From Chromera velia (Eukaryota > Sar > Chromeraceae): a stretch of DNA of 30,005 nt. Positions 1 through 11,107 of the stretch are shown in pieces. Under the pieces are notes generated by a model. That model did not search any database. It was not told where the DNA came from and saw nothing but the letters and a program-made list of their open reading frames with translations. Numbering within the stretch: position 1 is the first letter of the stretch; every line of letters begins with the position of its first letter. A program made the translations under genes and the position numbers. Location of the stretch: assembly GCA_018398765.1 (NCBI GenBank), contig JAHBMJ010001501.1, forward strand, positions 1-30,005. Reading direction: 5' to 3'.

Positions 1-6
1 GTGTGT

Positions 7-78
<72 letters not shown>
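1..78. repeat. (GT)n microsatellite in Amt intron
   Basis: An almost pure GT dinucleotide tract opens the window. It lies about 55 bases upstream of the first visible Amt exon, whose acceptor ends at 132, so it is intronic. The same placement, GT-rich sequence on the sense strand ahead of an acceptor, recurs at several exons in this window. Confidence 0.9.
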
Positions 79-132
79 GTGTGAGACTTCGTGCGCATAC
101 ACTGAGGGAATTACTGTTCGGACCTGCTGCAG

Positions 133-1206
133 GTCTACATCAACACCATGCTCTCTGGCGCAGGAGGAGGTCGGCTTTTTGAAGGGTGCTTGACTTAGAT
201 CCGAGCACTCTTCTCCCTCCCTTGAGCACTTTTCACATAAAGAGACCAAAGGTTTCCCTCCCCATATGTTTCCACCATCCATGCTACATAAATTCAGTCG
301 ACTTGTATGTTACAACCATACACCCATGCATGTGTCATCGTTGCTTTACAAACGCACCTGTCGGATCGATTTGAAGGAAGGAAGGAAGGAAGGAAGGAAG
401 GAAGGGCATTCCCCTCGTGCCGAAATGAAACAACCGACCTCACGCTGCCCGACCCATTCGAGTGTTTTGGAGTAGGTGAACGCACGACTCGCTTTGTGTG
501 CATGCATGCATGCATGCATATCTGGACACATTCGTACTTCCACGCGTTCAGCACATGGGCATTCCGAGTACCCCCAAACTGACTGCAGGTCTGTCGGCAC
601 TGTTTGTCTCCTTCTACCTGACGGGGAAGTGGAACCTTGTGGATTGCGGGACCGGTACGTCGGTCTGTTTTCTTTCTATTCCACCACCATTCCATGTGTG
701 TGTGCACTTTTCGTTTCTTTGCGTCTCATGCGCGCGTGGTCTTCTGACCGCAATTGCATCTTCCGTCCTTCTTCTCCTGCTCGCTTTGTTTTTGTTTCGT
801 TCCTTGTTTTACTCAAGGATCAGGCATGTCGGAATTCTGTAAGAAGAAAACATGCAGTCCGTGGAGTGATCTGATATGGAGGAGAGGTTGTGTCGCTTTC
901 TGCGTGCGTCTGTGCGTAGGGGGGGGGGAGTTAAGAGACGCCGCGGAGAAACGGAGAGAGAGTGACAAGAAAAGCGAGAGGCTTTTTTGATTTCTGGGTG
1001 GCCGATGATACATGTGTGTGATTGAATGCGTGCGTGCAATCTGTGCGTGCGTAAATGCAGGTATTTTGGCAGGCATGGTCGCAATCTGTGGGGGCGTGCA
1101 TCTGTACGAGAAGTGGGCGTCTGCAGTCATCGGTTTCATCGGGGGTCCGTTTGAGTATTTTGTGTGTGCCTAACCGGGTGCTTGGAGCGGACCCGCTATC
1201 CATCTG

Positions 1207-1276
<70 letters not shown>

Positions 1277-1647
1277 AACTCTGCGCGCGTCCCTGATCGC
1301 CTCTCCGTAAGTTTTTTTAGTGTCCTCGGACGCTGCTCTGTCCAGACAAATGACTGAGAGCAGCATTCTGCGAACTTGGGTATGAGGGTCTAGCTGCCAG
1401 ACTCACGGGGTTTTTCCGTCTCTCCTGTTCTAACCTTCCCTCGCCGCCCCCGCGTCGACATTCATGACGAGGGTGCCATTGACCGTGCGTGCGTCAGTCT
1501 CTGATTGCTCTTTCACTCACTCTTTCGCCCGTCTGCAGGGATTCTTGCTCTGTTCGCTTCGAAGCTTCTGAAAGAAAAACTTTTCATCGACGACCCTGTC
1601 GACGCCATTCCAGTCCACCTGGTGGGGGGATCCTGGTCAGTCACTAG

Positions 1648-1680
<33 letters not shown>

Positions 1681-2662
1681 TGTGTCTGTCTGTCTGCTTG
1701 TCTGCCTGTTTGTCTGTCTCTGTCTGTCTCTCTCTGTCACTGTCTCTGTCTCTGTCTGTCCCTGTCTGTCTCTGTCTTGCTCGTGCAGGTGTGTGTCGGA
1801 TGGACTAATACGATGTCGCATGTGTCGGCTGCCTAAATGTTTCATCCGTGTACTGCAAATAGGGTTGTTGATTTGCGTGCGGTTCCGTTCACTCACACAT
1901 CATGATAAGATAAGACGATTTCTTGCACTTTAGTCAATCTTATTTCTTGCGCGTGTGCTGCAGGGGAGTCCTCTGCGTTGGCCTCTTTCCTCGCGAGGGG
2001 GTAGACAGCGTGTTCTTCACAGGTGACTGACTCAACGCGATTTCATTTTTTCTACTTTCTTTGTTGGGCCCTTTCCTTCGATTCTTATTCTTCCATACAC
2101 CTCCCTTGTTTTGGTCCGGTTTACAGGGCGGTGATTCATTCATAAACTTTTCAGTTAAATCTGTACGTTCAGATGTGTGAAGTGTGCGGCGGTCCATACA
2201 AATCAGCTGGTGCATAGCAAGGCGCTGAGATATTCAAAGAGAGAGAGAATGATATCGGCCGTAACTCAGGTCTTTAGCCAGTGAGTGAGGAACCCCCCCA
2301 GAAAGCCATTTATAGAAGCGGAAGAAAAAACGATTTTTGTGTCGAAGTTGCATGCTGTGGTGCGCATAGGAGATTCTTGGGGGGGCTGACAAGATCGATG
2401 GTGCTTCTTTGCCTTCTGAAAAAAGAAAGCCTAGCGCTAATTTCATCGATTGACAGCTGCCCTTCTGAAAAAAGAAAGCCTAGCGCTAATTTCATCGATT
2501 GACAGCTGCCCTCCCAAATCAGACAAGAAAGCCTAGCGCTAATTTCATCGATTGACAGCTGCCCTCCCAAATCAGACAGGCAGGCAGGCATCCAGGCAGG
2601 CAGTTTTGTCCGTTGCGTGACTTTTTTCTTTCTTGTTGTGTTTCCTCCTCGATCTCTTCCAT

Positions 2663-2701
<39 letters not shown>

Positions 2702-4374
2702 AGGCAACTTTCTGCAGTTGGGCTACCAGATCGCTGGTCTTCTGGCCCTGGTTGCATGGACGGGAGGTCTGTCTGTCTTTGGTCTTTCTGGATGGATGAA
2801 CTCTTTCTTTCTTTCAAGCATATCTGTACAGCTACGCAAAATACGTATGTGCACTGTTACATGCTGGGAGCACTATGAAAGTGCATGAGTGAATACGGAA
2901 ATACACGAATCGATGTGGGCGGTGGCGGCAAGGCAAGGCAAGATGCATGTGCGTGGGGTCTGTCTGATGGCCTCCCTCTCAAAGGGGGTGGAGGAATTCA
3001 GGGGCATAATTCAGAAGAATTAAGAGAAGAAAAAAGGAAGACGCATTGCAAAAAACAGACGACAAGGAAGAAAAGAAACACGTCGAACCCGAGGCAAGAG
3101 CTGTTGCTGCTGTCTCTGACAGTGTCTTGGTTTGGGATGAGCTGACCGTTCATCATTCCTTCCATTCCCCCTCTCTTGTCTCTCTCTGCCTTAACTACCT
3201 ACATTCCTGCAGGGCTAATGCTTCCCATCTTCGCGCTGATCAAATTTGCCGGCTGTCTCCGCATCAATAAATTCTATGAAGCTGAAGGTGACTATTTTTC
3301 TTTCTTTCTTTCTTTCTTTCTTTCTTTCCTTCCTTCCTTCCTTCTTTCTTTCTTTCTTTCTTTCGTGAAAGACACGAATTCAGTCCGTACAACGACTGAG
3401 GATTGTATTCATCTGACGGTGAGGTGCATGCATGACATGAAACAATTAAGGCTCTCTTGAATAGAGGAGACCGACACGGCAGCTAGAGAAAAAGAACAGA
3501 AGCGGATTGGTGGTGTCGACGTGATTTGATGCGGCCTCAATTCCTGTCTTGCAGCGACGAAGTAAGAAGAGGGACCAGAACACCCGGCCTCACAGAGAGA
3601 AAAGCCGACCAAGATCCAGAGCACATGAATGAAGCAAGCAAAAGTGACTCGATCGAAACGATCGAAGAGAGCTAAGCACTCGATCGCATGATCAATAGAT
3701 GAGCCAAATCGCTTGTACTGCGGTGCTTTCTTCACTCCCTCCTTCATTCCTGAGACACAAAACAAACGGTTCAATGACTGTGATTTGGTTAATTTCCGGC
3801 CTGCTTGCAGGAATGGATTTTGTGAAGCACGGACACTCCGCCTACGACTTTGGAGAATGCAGTAACCGTGCAGGACGGCGGCTTTCGGGTGACACAGGTA
3901 AGAATTAAGGGAGAGGGATGAAGAGAGAAAAGAGGGGAAAGAAAGACTTGCTAGATTCATTCATTCATGCGCTTGATTGATCCACAGTGCATTCATTCAT
4001 TCATGCTGGATTTGTCATCCGAGTTCCTCTGGCTGTTTTTGAGACAAGATCTCTGATGCATGTCCACTTCATTCATCCATCGTTTCTTTCAACCTGCTGC
4101 GTGGTCCGATGCGGTCGTTCCAGCGCAGTCAGTGCCTTCCTCCCTCCCTTCCTTCCTTCCTTTCTTCCTTCCTTCCACTCGTTGCAACCGCGTTCAATAG
4201 CACATTTTATCCCAGAAAAGTGGCCTTCCTTTGGTCGGGTGGCTTCTCAATTTTATGCGCCTTTCTGTCCGCGCCCTTCTACTTTGTATCCCTCACTGTC
4301 TGGCGGCTTGTCTTTGGACCGCCAGCGGTTTTGTTTTTTCTATTTCTCTTCTGGTTGGCAGCGTTAAGTCAGTG

Positions 4375-4430
<56 letters not shown>

Positions 4431-4769
4431 TGTCAAGGCAGTAATCAAAGAACGAATGCAATATTTCTGTTGTTCTGCCGCCGGAAATTCTGCTGATTTG
4501 CCTTGATTGCATGCAGCGCAAAAGGAGTGCCAAATGTCCAATAGCGGCGCCGGTCGGTGCATGACCGCCTGCTGAGCCTTTCTCAAGAGTTTGCGTTCCG
4601 ACGCCCATTTCATTTTTGCTTTCTGCTTTTTCTTTGGAGATTTTCTCGTGACCCGATTCATAAGCTTGTTCCGAGAAGCCCGTTGGCCCTTCTCCCCATT
4701 TGGGTTCTTCTCAATCACTGTTCGTCTCCCGTTTGTGCTCTTTCGCTTCTTTCTATCTGTCTTTCTCTC

Positions 4770-4814
<45 letters not shown>

Positions 4815-4891
4815 ATTCCTCTCCATGTCTCCTAATCTTTCCCTCTTCCCCCCTTTCCCTCTCTCTCCTTCTCTCTCTCTCTGTTTTTTAA

Positions 4892-4927
<36 letters not shown>

Positions 4928-6272
4928 GTCTTTCTGTCTTTCTGTCTTTCTTTTTTTCTTTCTGTCTTTCTTTCTTTCTTTTCAACTGTTTGGTCGCGGA
5001 TCATTTGATCAAAACAAACCCAAAAACAGCGTACAACAAATTGAGTGCTTGCAGGCTCATGTGCAGTTGAGGATCTCGAGCAGCAGGCCCACAGTGGCAG
5101 CCCCGTCGCCACCCCCACAGGGAACAGCGCGGAATTCAAGAGAGGCGGCTCTGCTGACTTCGCACCCCACCGAATGGTGTCTCCTAAGGGCCCCGCACTC
5201 GCCAAGCAAGGTACCTCACAGGCAAAAGTGAGGAACAAGAGATCTATCTCGTGGGTTGATCAGGGAGAGCTCAGAAATGCCCAGGTCGGTTGGTTGGTAG
5301 GCCGGTCAGCCATGAACATCAATTGCAAGATTACACCCAAAGTGTAGACAAGACAAACTTAGTGAAACCCGGAGAAGAGGAATCTTCTTGCTAAAAAGGG
5401 GCCAATGAGAAGCGAGAACTGAATTGATGGTGTAGGGAAAACAAGAAACGGGAACGAGACGCTAAGTGAGGACTAGCAGAAAAATCAGCCTTCGCGCCAC
5501 AGAGCACACCGCAGAAGACACTGAATGTCAGTCCCTCAGGAAGCAGCAGAATCAGCATCAAACAGAGAGTCACGAAGAAGGTAAGAAAAACAGAGAATTT
5601 GATTTCCCAAAAAGAAATTTGATTTATTTGCTGAGCGCAGGCCATCCTGAGTTCCTCCGAGAGCGCTGACGTTCTCCAAAAAGGAGAGGACGATCCTGTG
5701 GTGGGCTCTGCACCAGAAGGACAGCCTTGTGCAGGTCGGGACGTACAGTCGGGTTGGGTAATTGGGTGGTCATTCCATCGTTTTTTGCACATGCATGTTC
5801 TTTCTGTTCCACGTTTCCACACATGCATGTGTTCATGGCGACGTGTGCGGTGCCCGAAAGTCCAAAAAAGAAAGCATAGGGGGTAGAAAAGAAAAAAAGC
5901 AGCTCGATCGATTAAGCTGGGATCGCAAGTACGATTTATATACCGATGGGTGCACGCAAACAAAGACGCGTATACGTACACACATGAGCCGACAAATGCT
6001 CGCATGTACGAAAAAATGAGAGAAACAACAGGTGCTCCGATTGATGTATGCGTTAGAGCATGCAAGACTATTTCATGATCTGTATCAGCTCATTGTGGCG
6101 GTGCATGTCCTGACAAGTGCATGTCTGCATGCATGCATGCATATACGCAGCCGCCGAGGAGGTGTCCGTCTCTGAAGGAAAGGACGAGTGGGCGGTCCCG
6201 GAAGACGAGGACTTTTGCCTGCCGGGCCCAGGACGCGTCGCAGTGACGGGGGAGGGAATGCACGAGGACTAG
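133..6272 (+). CDS. Ammonium transporter, AMT family (3' part, 12 exons)
   Basis: Membrane channel or transporter for ammonium. Exons: 133-169, 589-654, 1061-1144, 1539-1635, 1964-2022, 2704-2766, 3213-3287, 3811-3897, 5055-5210, 5480-5580, 5641-5734, 6151-6272. They join in compatible phases to 346 residues ending at TAG 6270-6272. Family signatures appear in order: [23 protein letters not shown], then [19 protein letters not shown]. The His in the last one (residue 89 of the visible part) matches the second pore His of the Amt/MEP twin-His pair. Next come [14 protein letters not shown], then the conserved cytoplasmic C-terminal motif [14 protein letters not shown] and KHGHSAYDF, known in plant AMTs to control gating. 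About 170 further residues form a polar Ser/Pro/Glu-rich tail that I do not recognise. The first pore His and the N-terminal helices lie outside the window. Nine of eleven introns are phase 1. Family assignment is strong; tail exon borders are less certain. Confidence 0.92.
373..406. repeat. (GAAG)n microsatellite
   Basis: Tetranucleotide GGAA repeat inside the Amt intron 170-588. It is followed at about 499-519 by a self-complementary (ATGC)n run. Both are intronic low-complexity sequence. Confidence 0.85.
1207..1276. repeat. (TC)n-(GT)n compound microsatellite
   Basis: A CT tract runs directly into a GT tract within the Amt intron 1145-1538. The sense strand is pyrimidine-rich, then UG-rich, the arrangement seen before several acceptors here. 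Confidence 0.9.
1651..1786. repeat. (GT)n and (CTGT)n microsatellites
   Basis: A GT run, then CTGT/CTCT repeats, starts about 15 bases after the donor of the Amt exon ending at 1635. It fills much of intron 1636-1963. Confidence 0.88.
2412..2578. repeat. Three-copy 49/53-bp minisatellite in Amt intron
   Basis: A 38-bp core beginning GAAAGCCTAGCGCTAATTTC occurs at 2425, 2474 and 2527. Spacings are 49 and 53 bp. The first two copies are preceded by CTTCTGAAAAAA. The last two are followed by CTCCCAAATCAGACA, so the units are staggered, as expected from two separate duplication events. It lies in intron 2023-2703, just upstream of a CT tract (about 2663-2697) that leads to the acceptor at 2703. 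Confidence 0.93.
3298..3364. repeat. (TTTC)n/(TTCC)n microsatellite
   Basis: Pyrimidine tetranucleotide repeat starting about 10 bases after the Amt donor at 3288, within intron 3288-3810. Confidence 0.9.
4221..4367 (+). other. Possible cassette exon encoding a hydrophobic segment
   Basis: The 1157-base Amt intron 3898-5054 contains a stop-free stretch bounded by AG at 4219-4220 and GTCAGT at 4368. It is 147 nt long with phase 1 at both ends, so it could be inserted between exons 3811-3897 and 5055-5210 without changing the frame. It would encode a hydrophobic run including [20 protein letters not shown] and [10 protein letters not shown], enough for two membrane segments. Pyrimidine-rich DNA tends to yield Phe/Leu/Ser-rich frames by chance. 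Two extra membrane segments after the conserved cytoplasmic motif would also be odd, so this is only a candidate. Confidence 0.2.
4376..4433. repeat. (TC)n-(GT)n compound microsatellite
   Basis: A CT run followed by a GT run inside Amt intron 3898-5054. It is the same compound type as at 1207-1276. Confidence 0.9.
4760..4981. repeat. (CT)n and (TTTC)n tracts
   Basis: About 220 bases of nearly pure pyrimidine on the sense strand in Amt intron 3898-5054, ending about 70 bases before the acceptor at 5054. The sequence just upstream (about 4577-4755) is a second stop-free hydrophobic frame, including [14 protein letters not shown] and [11 protein letters not shown] could not give it good splice borders. 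Confidence 0.85.
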
Positions 6273-8340
6273 AAGATCCATCGATTGGTCAACTGCCTGA
6301 CTGACTGCATGATGAACGAACTGCCTTGCCATCGTATCTTGATGGTTCCACGTTATTGTCTGTCTGACTGACCGACTGACTGACTGACTGACTGACTGCT
6401 TACTTGAAGAGGTGTGCGAACAAAAAAAAAAAAACAAAGGGAACGAAAGGACGCACAAAACGACCGGGAGAAGATGACCAGGAAGAAGATAAAAAGGAGA
6501 AAAAGAAGAAAGAACAGAGCAAACGAAGGAAGGAAAGAACCATGAGACAAATCAAGAGGTTGCTCGCTCAACCATTCCATCCATCCATTCATTGTCTTGA
6601 CGAGGTCGGGTGAGCGCGATCGAGTCATTCAAATCGGGAAATGGAGGAAGAGGAAGGGAATTAAGGGAAGAGAAGAAAGTGGAAAGCCGCTGGACGATCG
6701 AACAGAAGAGAGAGCTGAGAGAAGGAAGCGAGAGGGGAACAAGAGCGGAACCGGTCCTGATGAGATTTCAAGCAAGGGTCACTTTTGAACTATGATATGA
6801 AAGACCAAGAAACACAGACGCAGATCATCGCAGAAAGAAAGGAACGGAAGAGAGGGAGAGGGGCAAAGGGAAAGAAAAGTAGACGCAACGGTTGATCGAC
6901 TAATCTGTCCGCCAGAGGGATGGGATTTTAACAAGGGGAAAGGAAGAATGGAGTCCGGAGGGAGAAAAAAAGGGGGGGAAGGTAACCTCTGTTTGTTTGT
7001 TTGTTTGTCTGTTTCTATGATGGCCTTGTCTCTTTGCAAATGAATTCGATCATGAAGTCCCCACGTTTCCTTCGATCGTTGTCTGCAACCATAATATCAA
7101 TCATGCTGTTTCTGCAATGCAAGAATTTTGCCTGCATGCATGCATGCCTTCTGAATGGCTTCAATCTGTACCGAATAATCGTTTGTTTACTTAGGGAGTC
7201 GACTGCACATCTGTCTGCTGCTTTGCTTATTCCGTACTTGTTCGTCTGTTTGTCTGATGGCTGGCGCATGCATGACCACGTCTTTTCCCCATTGTTTCCT
7301 GTTTGCCCGAAAGAAATGACATGTATGCAAGCATGGTTGGATGGCGCGGACTGAAACGAATTTTTCGAAATGGGCAAATTGATCGATCGATCGATCGAGT
7401 TGTTTTCGTTGTTCTACTACCTGGTGAACAATCTTTCGAAGCAGTTGGTCGAAATGTCTCTCCACTGGTAGACTTACCGACTGACTGGCTGTCAAATCGC
7501 CTAGCTGTCGTTTAATCGTGTGTCTGGATGGATACGGATTGAAAAGCGTCGATTCATCGCGTGCGTCGGGACAGACCGACCGCAAGAGGAGACAGACGGG
7601 AACTTACAAGCCTCGCCAAGGAAAAAGAGGTCCCCCCCCACGTGAAGTTCAACTGCATGAGGAGGCGGGATGAGTGAATGAAGAAGTGGAAATGAAGGAA
7701 ATCACATGAAGTTTTCTCTCTCGATCTGTCGGTCGGTCGATCACGCGCATGGGGCCGGCCACAGAGTAAGGAAGATGTCTGTTCGTTCATGCGCGCGCGC
7801 GCACACACACACACACACACAGTGAGAGCGAGAGACATTTGAGAATGCAAAACCCATTGCCGGCCACTCTTTATTTTTTTCTCACATCCGATTCTGCTGG
7901 GGGTTCTGTTCAGAAGAACAAGACGACCATGCAGCGAAATAAAAAACCACTAGTGGAACGGGAGCGCAGTACAGCCACAACCGGTCGGAGGCTGGAAGCG
8001 GAGCAGCCAGCCTGGGACTTGACGGTTTGACTGAATTCACTGTCATGCACACACGAACATGTTTCCCTAGCTTGGAAGCGCCCTCGGGAGGGCATGCATA
8101 TCCTCTAGCTTGGATGGATGGACGGGGGCCGGGGCTGATCACATCAAATGGCAAAGTGGCGACCTCACTTTCAACGGCGATCCGGCAGAGCGAACTATAT
8201 ATACAGTTAAGAAGACGGCAGGGCGGCACGGATGGACCAAAGCCAGACGGTTTGTGGATGAGTCCGGCCTGCTTGCTAGCCTGCTTGTACATGCAATGAG
8301 TCACCACCCTAATCACAAGCTCGCAAAACGCAAAAAAATC
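6273..8340. other. Intergenic, no supported gene
   Basis: Region downstream of the Amt stop. It holds a (CTGA)n run at about 6359-6399, a long purine-rich plus strand (about 6420-6980), a (TTTG)n run near 6990, an ATGC palindromic run near 7135, a (GATC)n run at about 7380-7398, and a (GC)n-(AC)n run near 7791-7820. Open frames here are short or low complexity, with no family match or consistent exon chain. The Amt 3' UTR must begin here. I could not identify a polyadenylation site with confidence. Confidence 0.6.
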
Positions 8341-9193
8341 TAGAAGAAAACTCCTGGCATGCTTTTAAAAACGGTTATATGATCAGATAGTTATGTCTCA
8401 TTAAATTATTTTGTTACTGGTGTTTTTTTGCCTGTTTGTTTATCTTTTTTTAGTACGCCGCTGAAAGGTTTTTCTAATATATTTGTATCAAACATTCTAT
8501 ACGGTCTGACTATAATTAATGATTGCATTTTCATTCCTAGCTTATAATGTCAGCCCTAGGAGTGTCAGCCATTAAGCTATGATTTGTCTGTATGGCTAGC
8601 TATCTAATCGTTTTTTCAACCTGGACCGTTATACAGTACTAAAAAGGTTCTCAGATCTAGAGATTACAGTCATACTTTATGAAATAACTTTGTTTACTGC
8701 GTACTTAGTTTTTAAGACTGATGATGCCGAACGCTACACGCCTATTATGGGCTAACTTGGATGGCGATGGCGTAGGATGATGATGATAATAAAAACTGAT
8801 TTAACTATGGCTTAAACTGCACGGTTCCATTCAATTCAATTCAATTCAAATAGCTCTAATACTATAAAAAAATAAAAAACTAGCTAAGTTCACTTAATTC
8901 TGCCATGACGCTTCGATCGGCGGCATCGGCCTTTGCCAGCGTCCCATGCAGTCGTCACGATGATGACAATGTATGATATATAGTTTTTGAAAAGAAAAAG
9001 ATTAATTAATACTGTTCATCTATGATTCATACCGTTTAGTACCAAATTACTGATAACAGTCTGGTATGATGATAGTATGATCTAGGGTATGACCTAGGGT
9101 ATGATATGCATACCATTTATAATATAGAGCAATTGCAACCATGAAATGAATCCCCGACGATTCCCCGTAATTCAAAGACTCATTTTTTCTACG
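8341..9193. other. AT-rich intergenic block
   Basis: Composition changes sharply near 8340, from purine-rich and GC-balanced sequence to AT-rich sequence with no long frames. Short tandem motifs occur, such as ATTCA pentamers near 8827 and GATGAT runs near 8777. It lies between the stops of the convergent Amt gene and the gene at 9194. A tract near 8761-8790 matches, in inverted orientation, one near 29614-29646, so the block may be a decayed repeat-family member. No coding evidence. Confidence 0.6.
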
Positions 9194-10207
9194 TCATTTT
9201 ACATCTTCGTTTTTTGGAAACTTTAGTAAACCTTCTTCTTCAAATGGAGTGTTGTTGACTGATTTCTCATCCGTCTCCGTGTTGCTAGAGCTGAAGAATA
9301 CATTTCGCCCTTTGACCTTCAACACTTTATTGATAGGAGTATCTGGCCAAAACTCCCTCAAACACCATGCAAGCGTAAATGTCGGCATTGCATCGGTGGA
9401 AGGCAGGAGCTCCTCGACGAATCCAATGAAAGCAACGGCATCGGATTGGAACATGTAACGAAGCAGAAGGCCTTGGACGGGTGCCCACACAATGTCTGAG
9501 GCCTCACCAAATGGAAGCACCGAGGAGGCTTCTCCTATGAGGTCTAAAAACACACAAACCGCCAAGAGTCCCCAGGCCTCTGCGCTGACATCCCTCTTCA
9601 GTTCCTCAAGTCGAAGTGACCCCCTCTCCCTTGCCTTTGCCAGTGCTGCTGGCGTCTCTTTCTCTCCCTCCATCTCCCCCTTCTGCGAATTCAGCAGAAG
9701 CTCTTCGACCACAACGGGCCCACGGCCCTGCTGCTGCACTCTTTCCCCCTCCCCCTGCCCCCCCCGAACCCTCAAACGCTCCAAACCCGTGACGGTCCCA
9801 TTTTGACTTGACAAGAACTCCGTCTCTTCCACCAGCTCCCCCTCACCCACCTCGCGACGGAGGCCGAGACCGAGCCGCTCAGCCAGCGGAGTTGAAGGCC
9901 ACACCTCCTGCACGCACGCAGACACACACGCATACGAATCAACGATCTTCACACACAAATGAACACATATACATGTGATATGAGGTCTGAAAAAAAACAG
10001 TGGTCAATTTCCGCCCGGCAGTCTTTCCGTCCAAGCGTTGAGCGACGCGTGAATGTAAGCAGTTTCAGCAGAATGCAGATAAGCCTGCAGGCATCCTCAT
10101 GCAGGCAGGCAGGCATCACGCGGCTTTGTTTGTTTGTTTGTTCCTTCCTTCCTTCCTTTCTTCCTTTCTTTCTTTCTTTCGTTCGTTCGTTCGTCCTTCC
10201 TTTCGTC

Positions 10208-10254
<47 letters not shown>

Positions 10255-10988
10255 TTCTTCCTTCCTTCCTTCCTTCCTTCCTTCCTTTCTTCCTTCTCTT
10301 CCTTCCTTTCTTTTCTTCCTTCCTTCCTTCCTTCCTTCCTTCCTTCCGCATGTGTGATGATAGATAGATTCGTTCCGCCAGCTCCCTCCCTGCCTCCCTC
10401 TCTGCCTGCAGACCTCAGGTGGCACTCTGATTACAAGACGATGGGGGGCGGCCGGGGACGGGACAGCTAGAAGGAAAACTCAGAGGATAACAACAACGCA
10501 GGAAAAGAAACACGTGCCTGACGATGCGATAGTCTGTCAACTGAAACCATCAGGCTCTCTGTCTGTCTCTGTCTCTGTCTCTGTCTCTGTCTCTGTCTCT
10601 CTCTCTGTCTCTGTCTCTGTCTCTGTCTCTGTCTCTGTCTCTGTCTCTGTCTCTGTCTCTGTCTCTGTCTCTGTCTCTGTCTCTCTCTCCGTCCCTCTTT
10701 GTGTGTGTCGGTTTGTGTTCCCGCGTGCATGTACATATAAGTGTCTTACACGCACGCTCGCTCTTTTGTACCCGCGGGCTCCCTTTCACACTCTCTCTAT
10801 ACATATTTATATACATATACACGCACATATATCCCTCCCCCCCCGTTCTCTGCGCGCGCGCGTGTGTGTGCGTCTATCTGTCGCGCAAATACCCTGAGGC
10901 TCCCTCTCTTTACGTGCGCGCTCTTTTAATCTCTCTTTCTCTGTGTGCGTGCATGCGTGTGTGTGCATGTGGGTGGTTTTTGCCATCA

Positions 10989-11044
<56 letters not shown>

Positions 11045-11045
11045 C

Positions 11046-11107
<62 letters not shown>

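Noticed and set aside
4293-4985. Long minus-strand frame rich in Lys, Arg and Glu
   Set aside because: It is the complement of CT and TTTC microsatellites; repeats of this kind give open frames without coding meaning. The same applies near 10100-10360, 10540-10830 and 20850-21450.
7839-8030. Short plus-strand frame after a TTCTGTTCAG acceptor-like site
   Set aside because: It could be an isolated exon, but no matching donor or upstream exon was found and the Amt gene already ends in phase at 6272.
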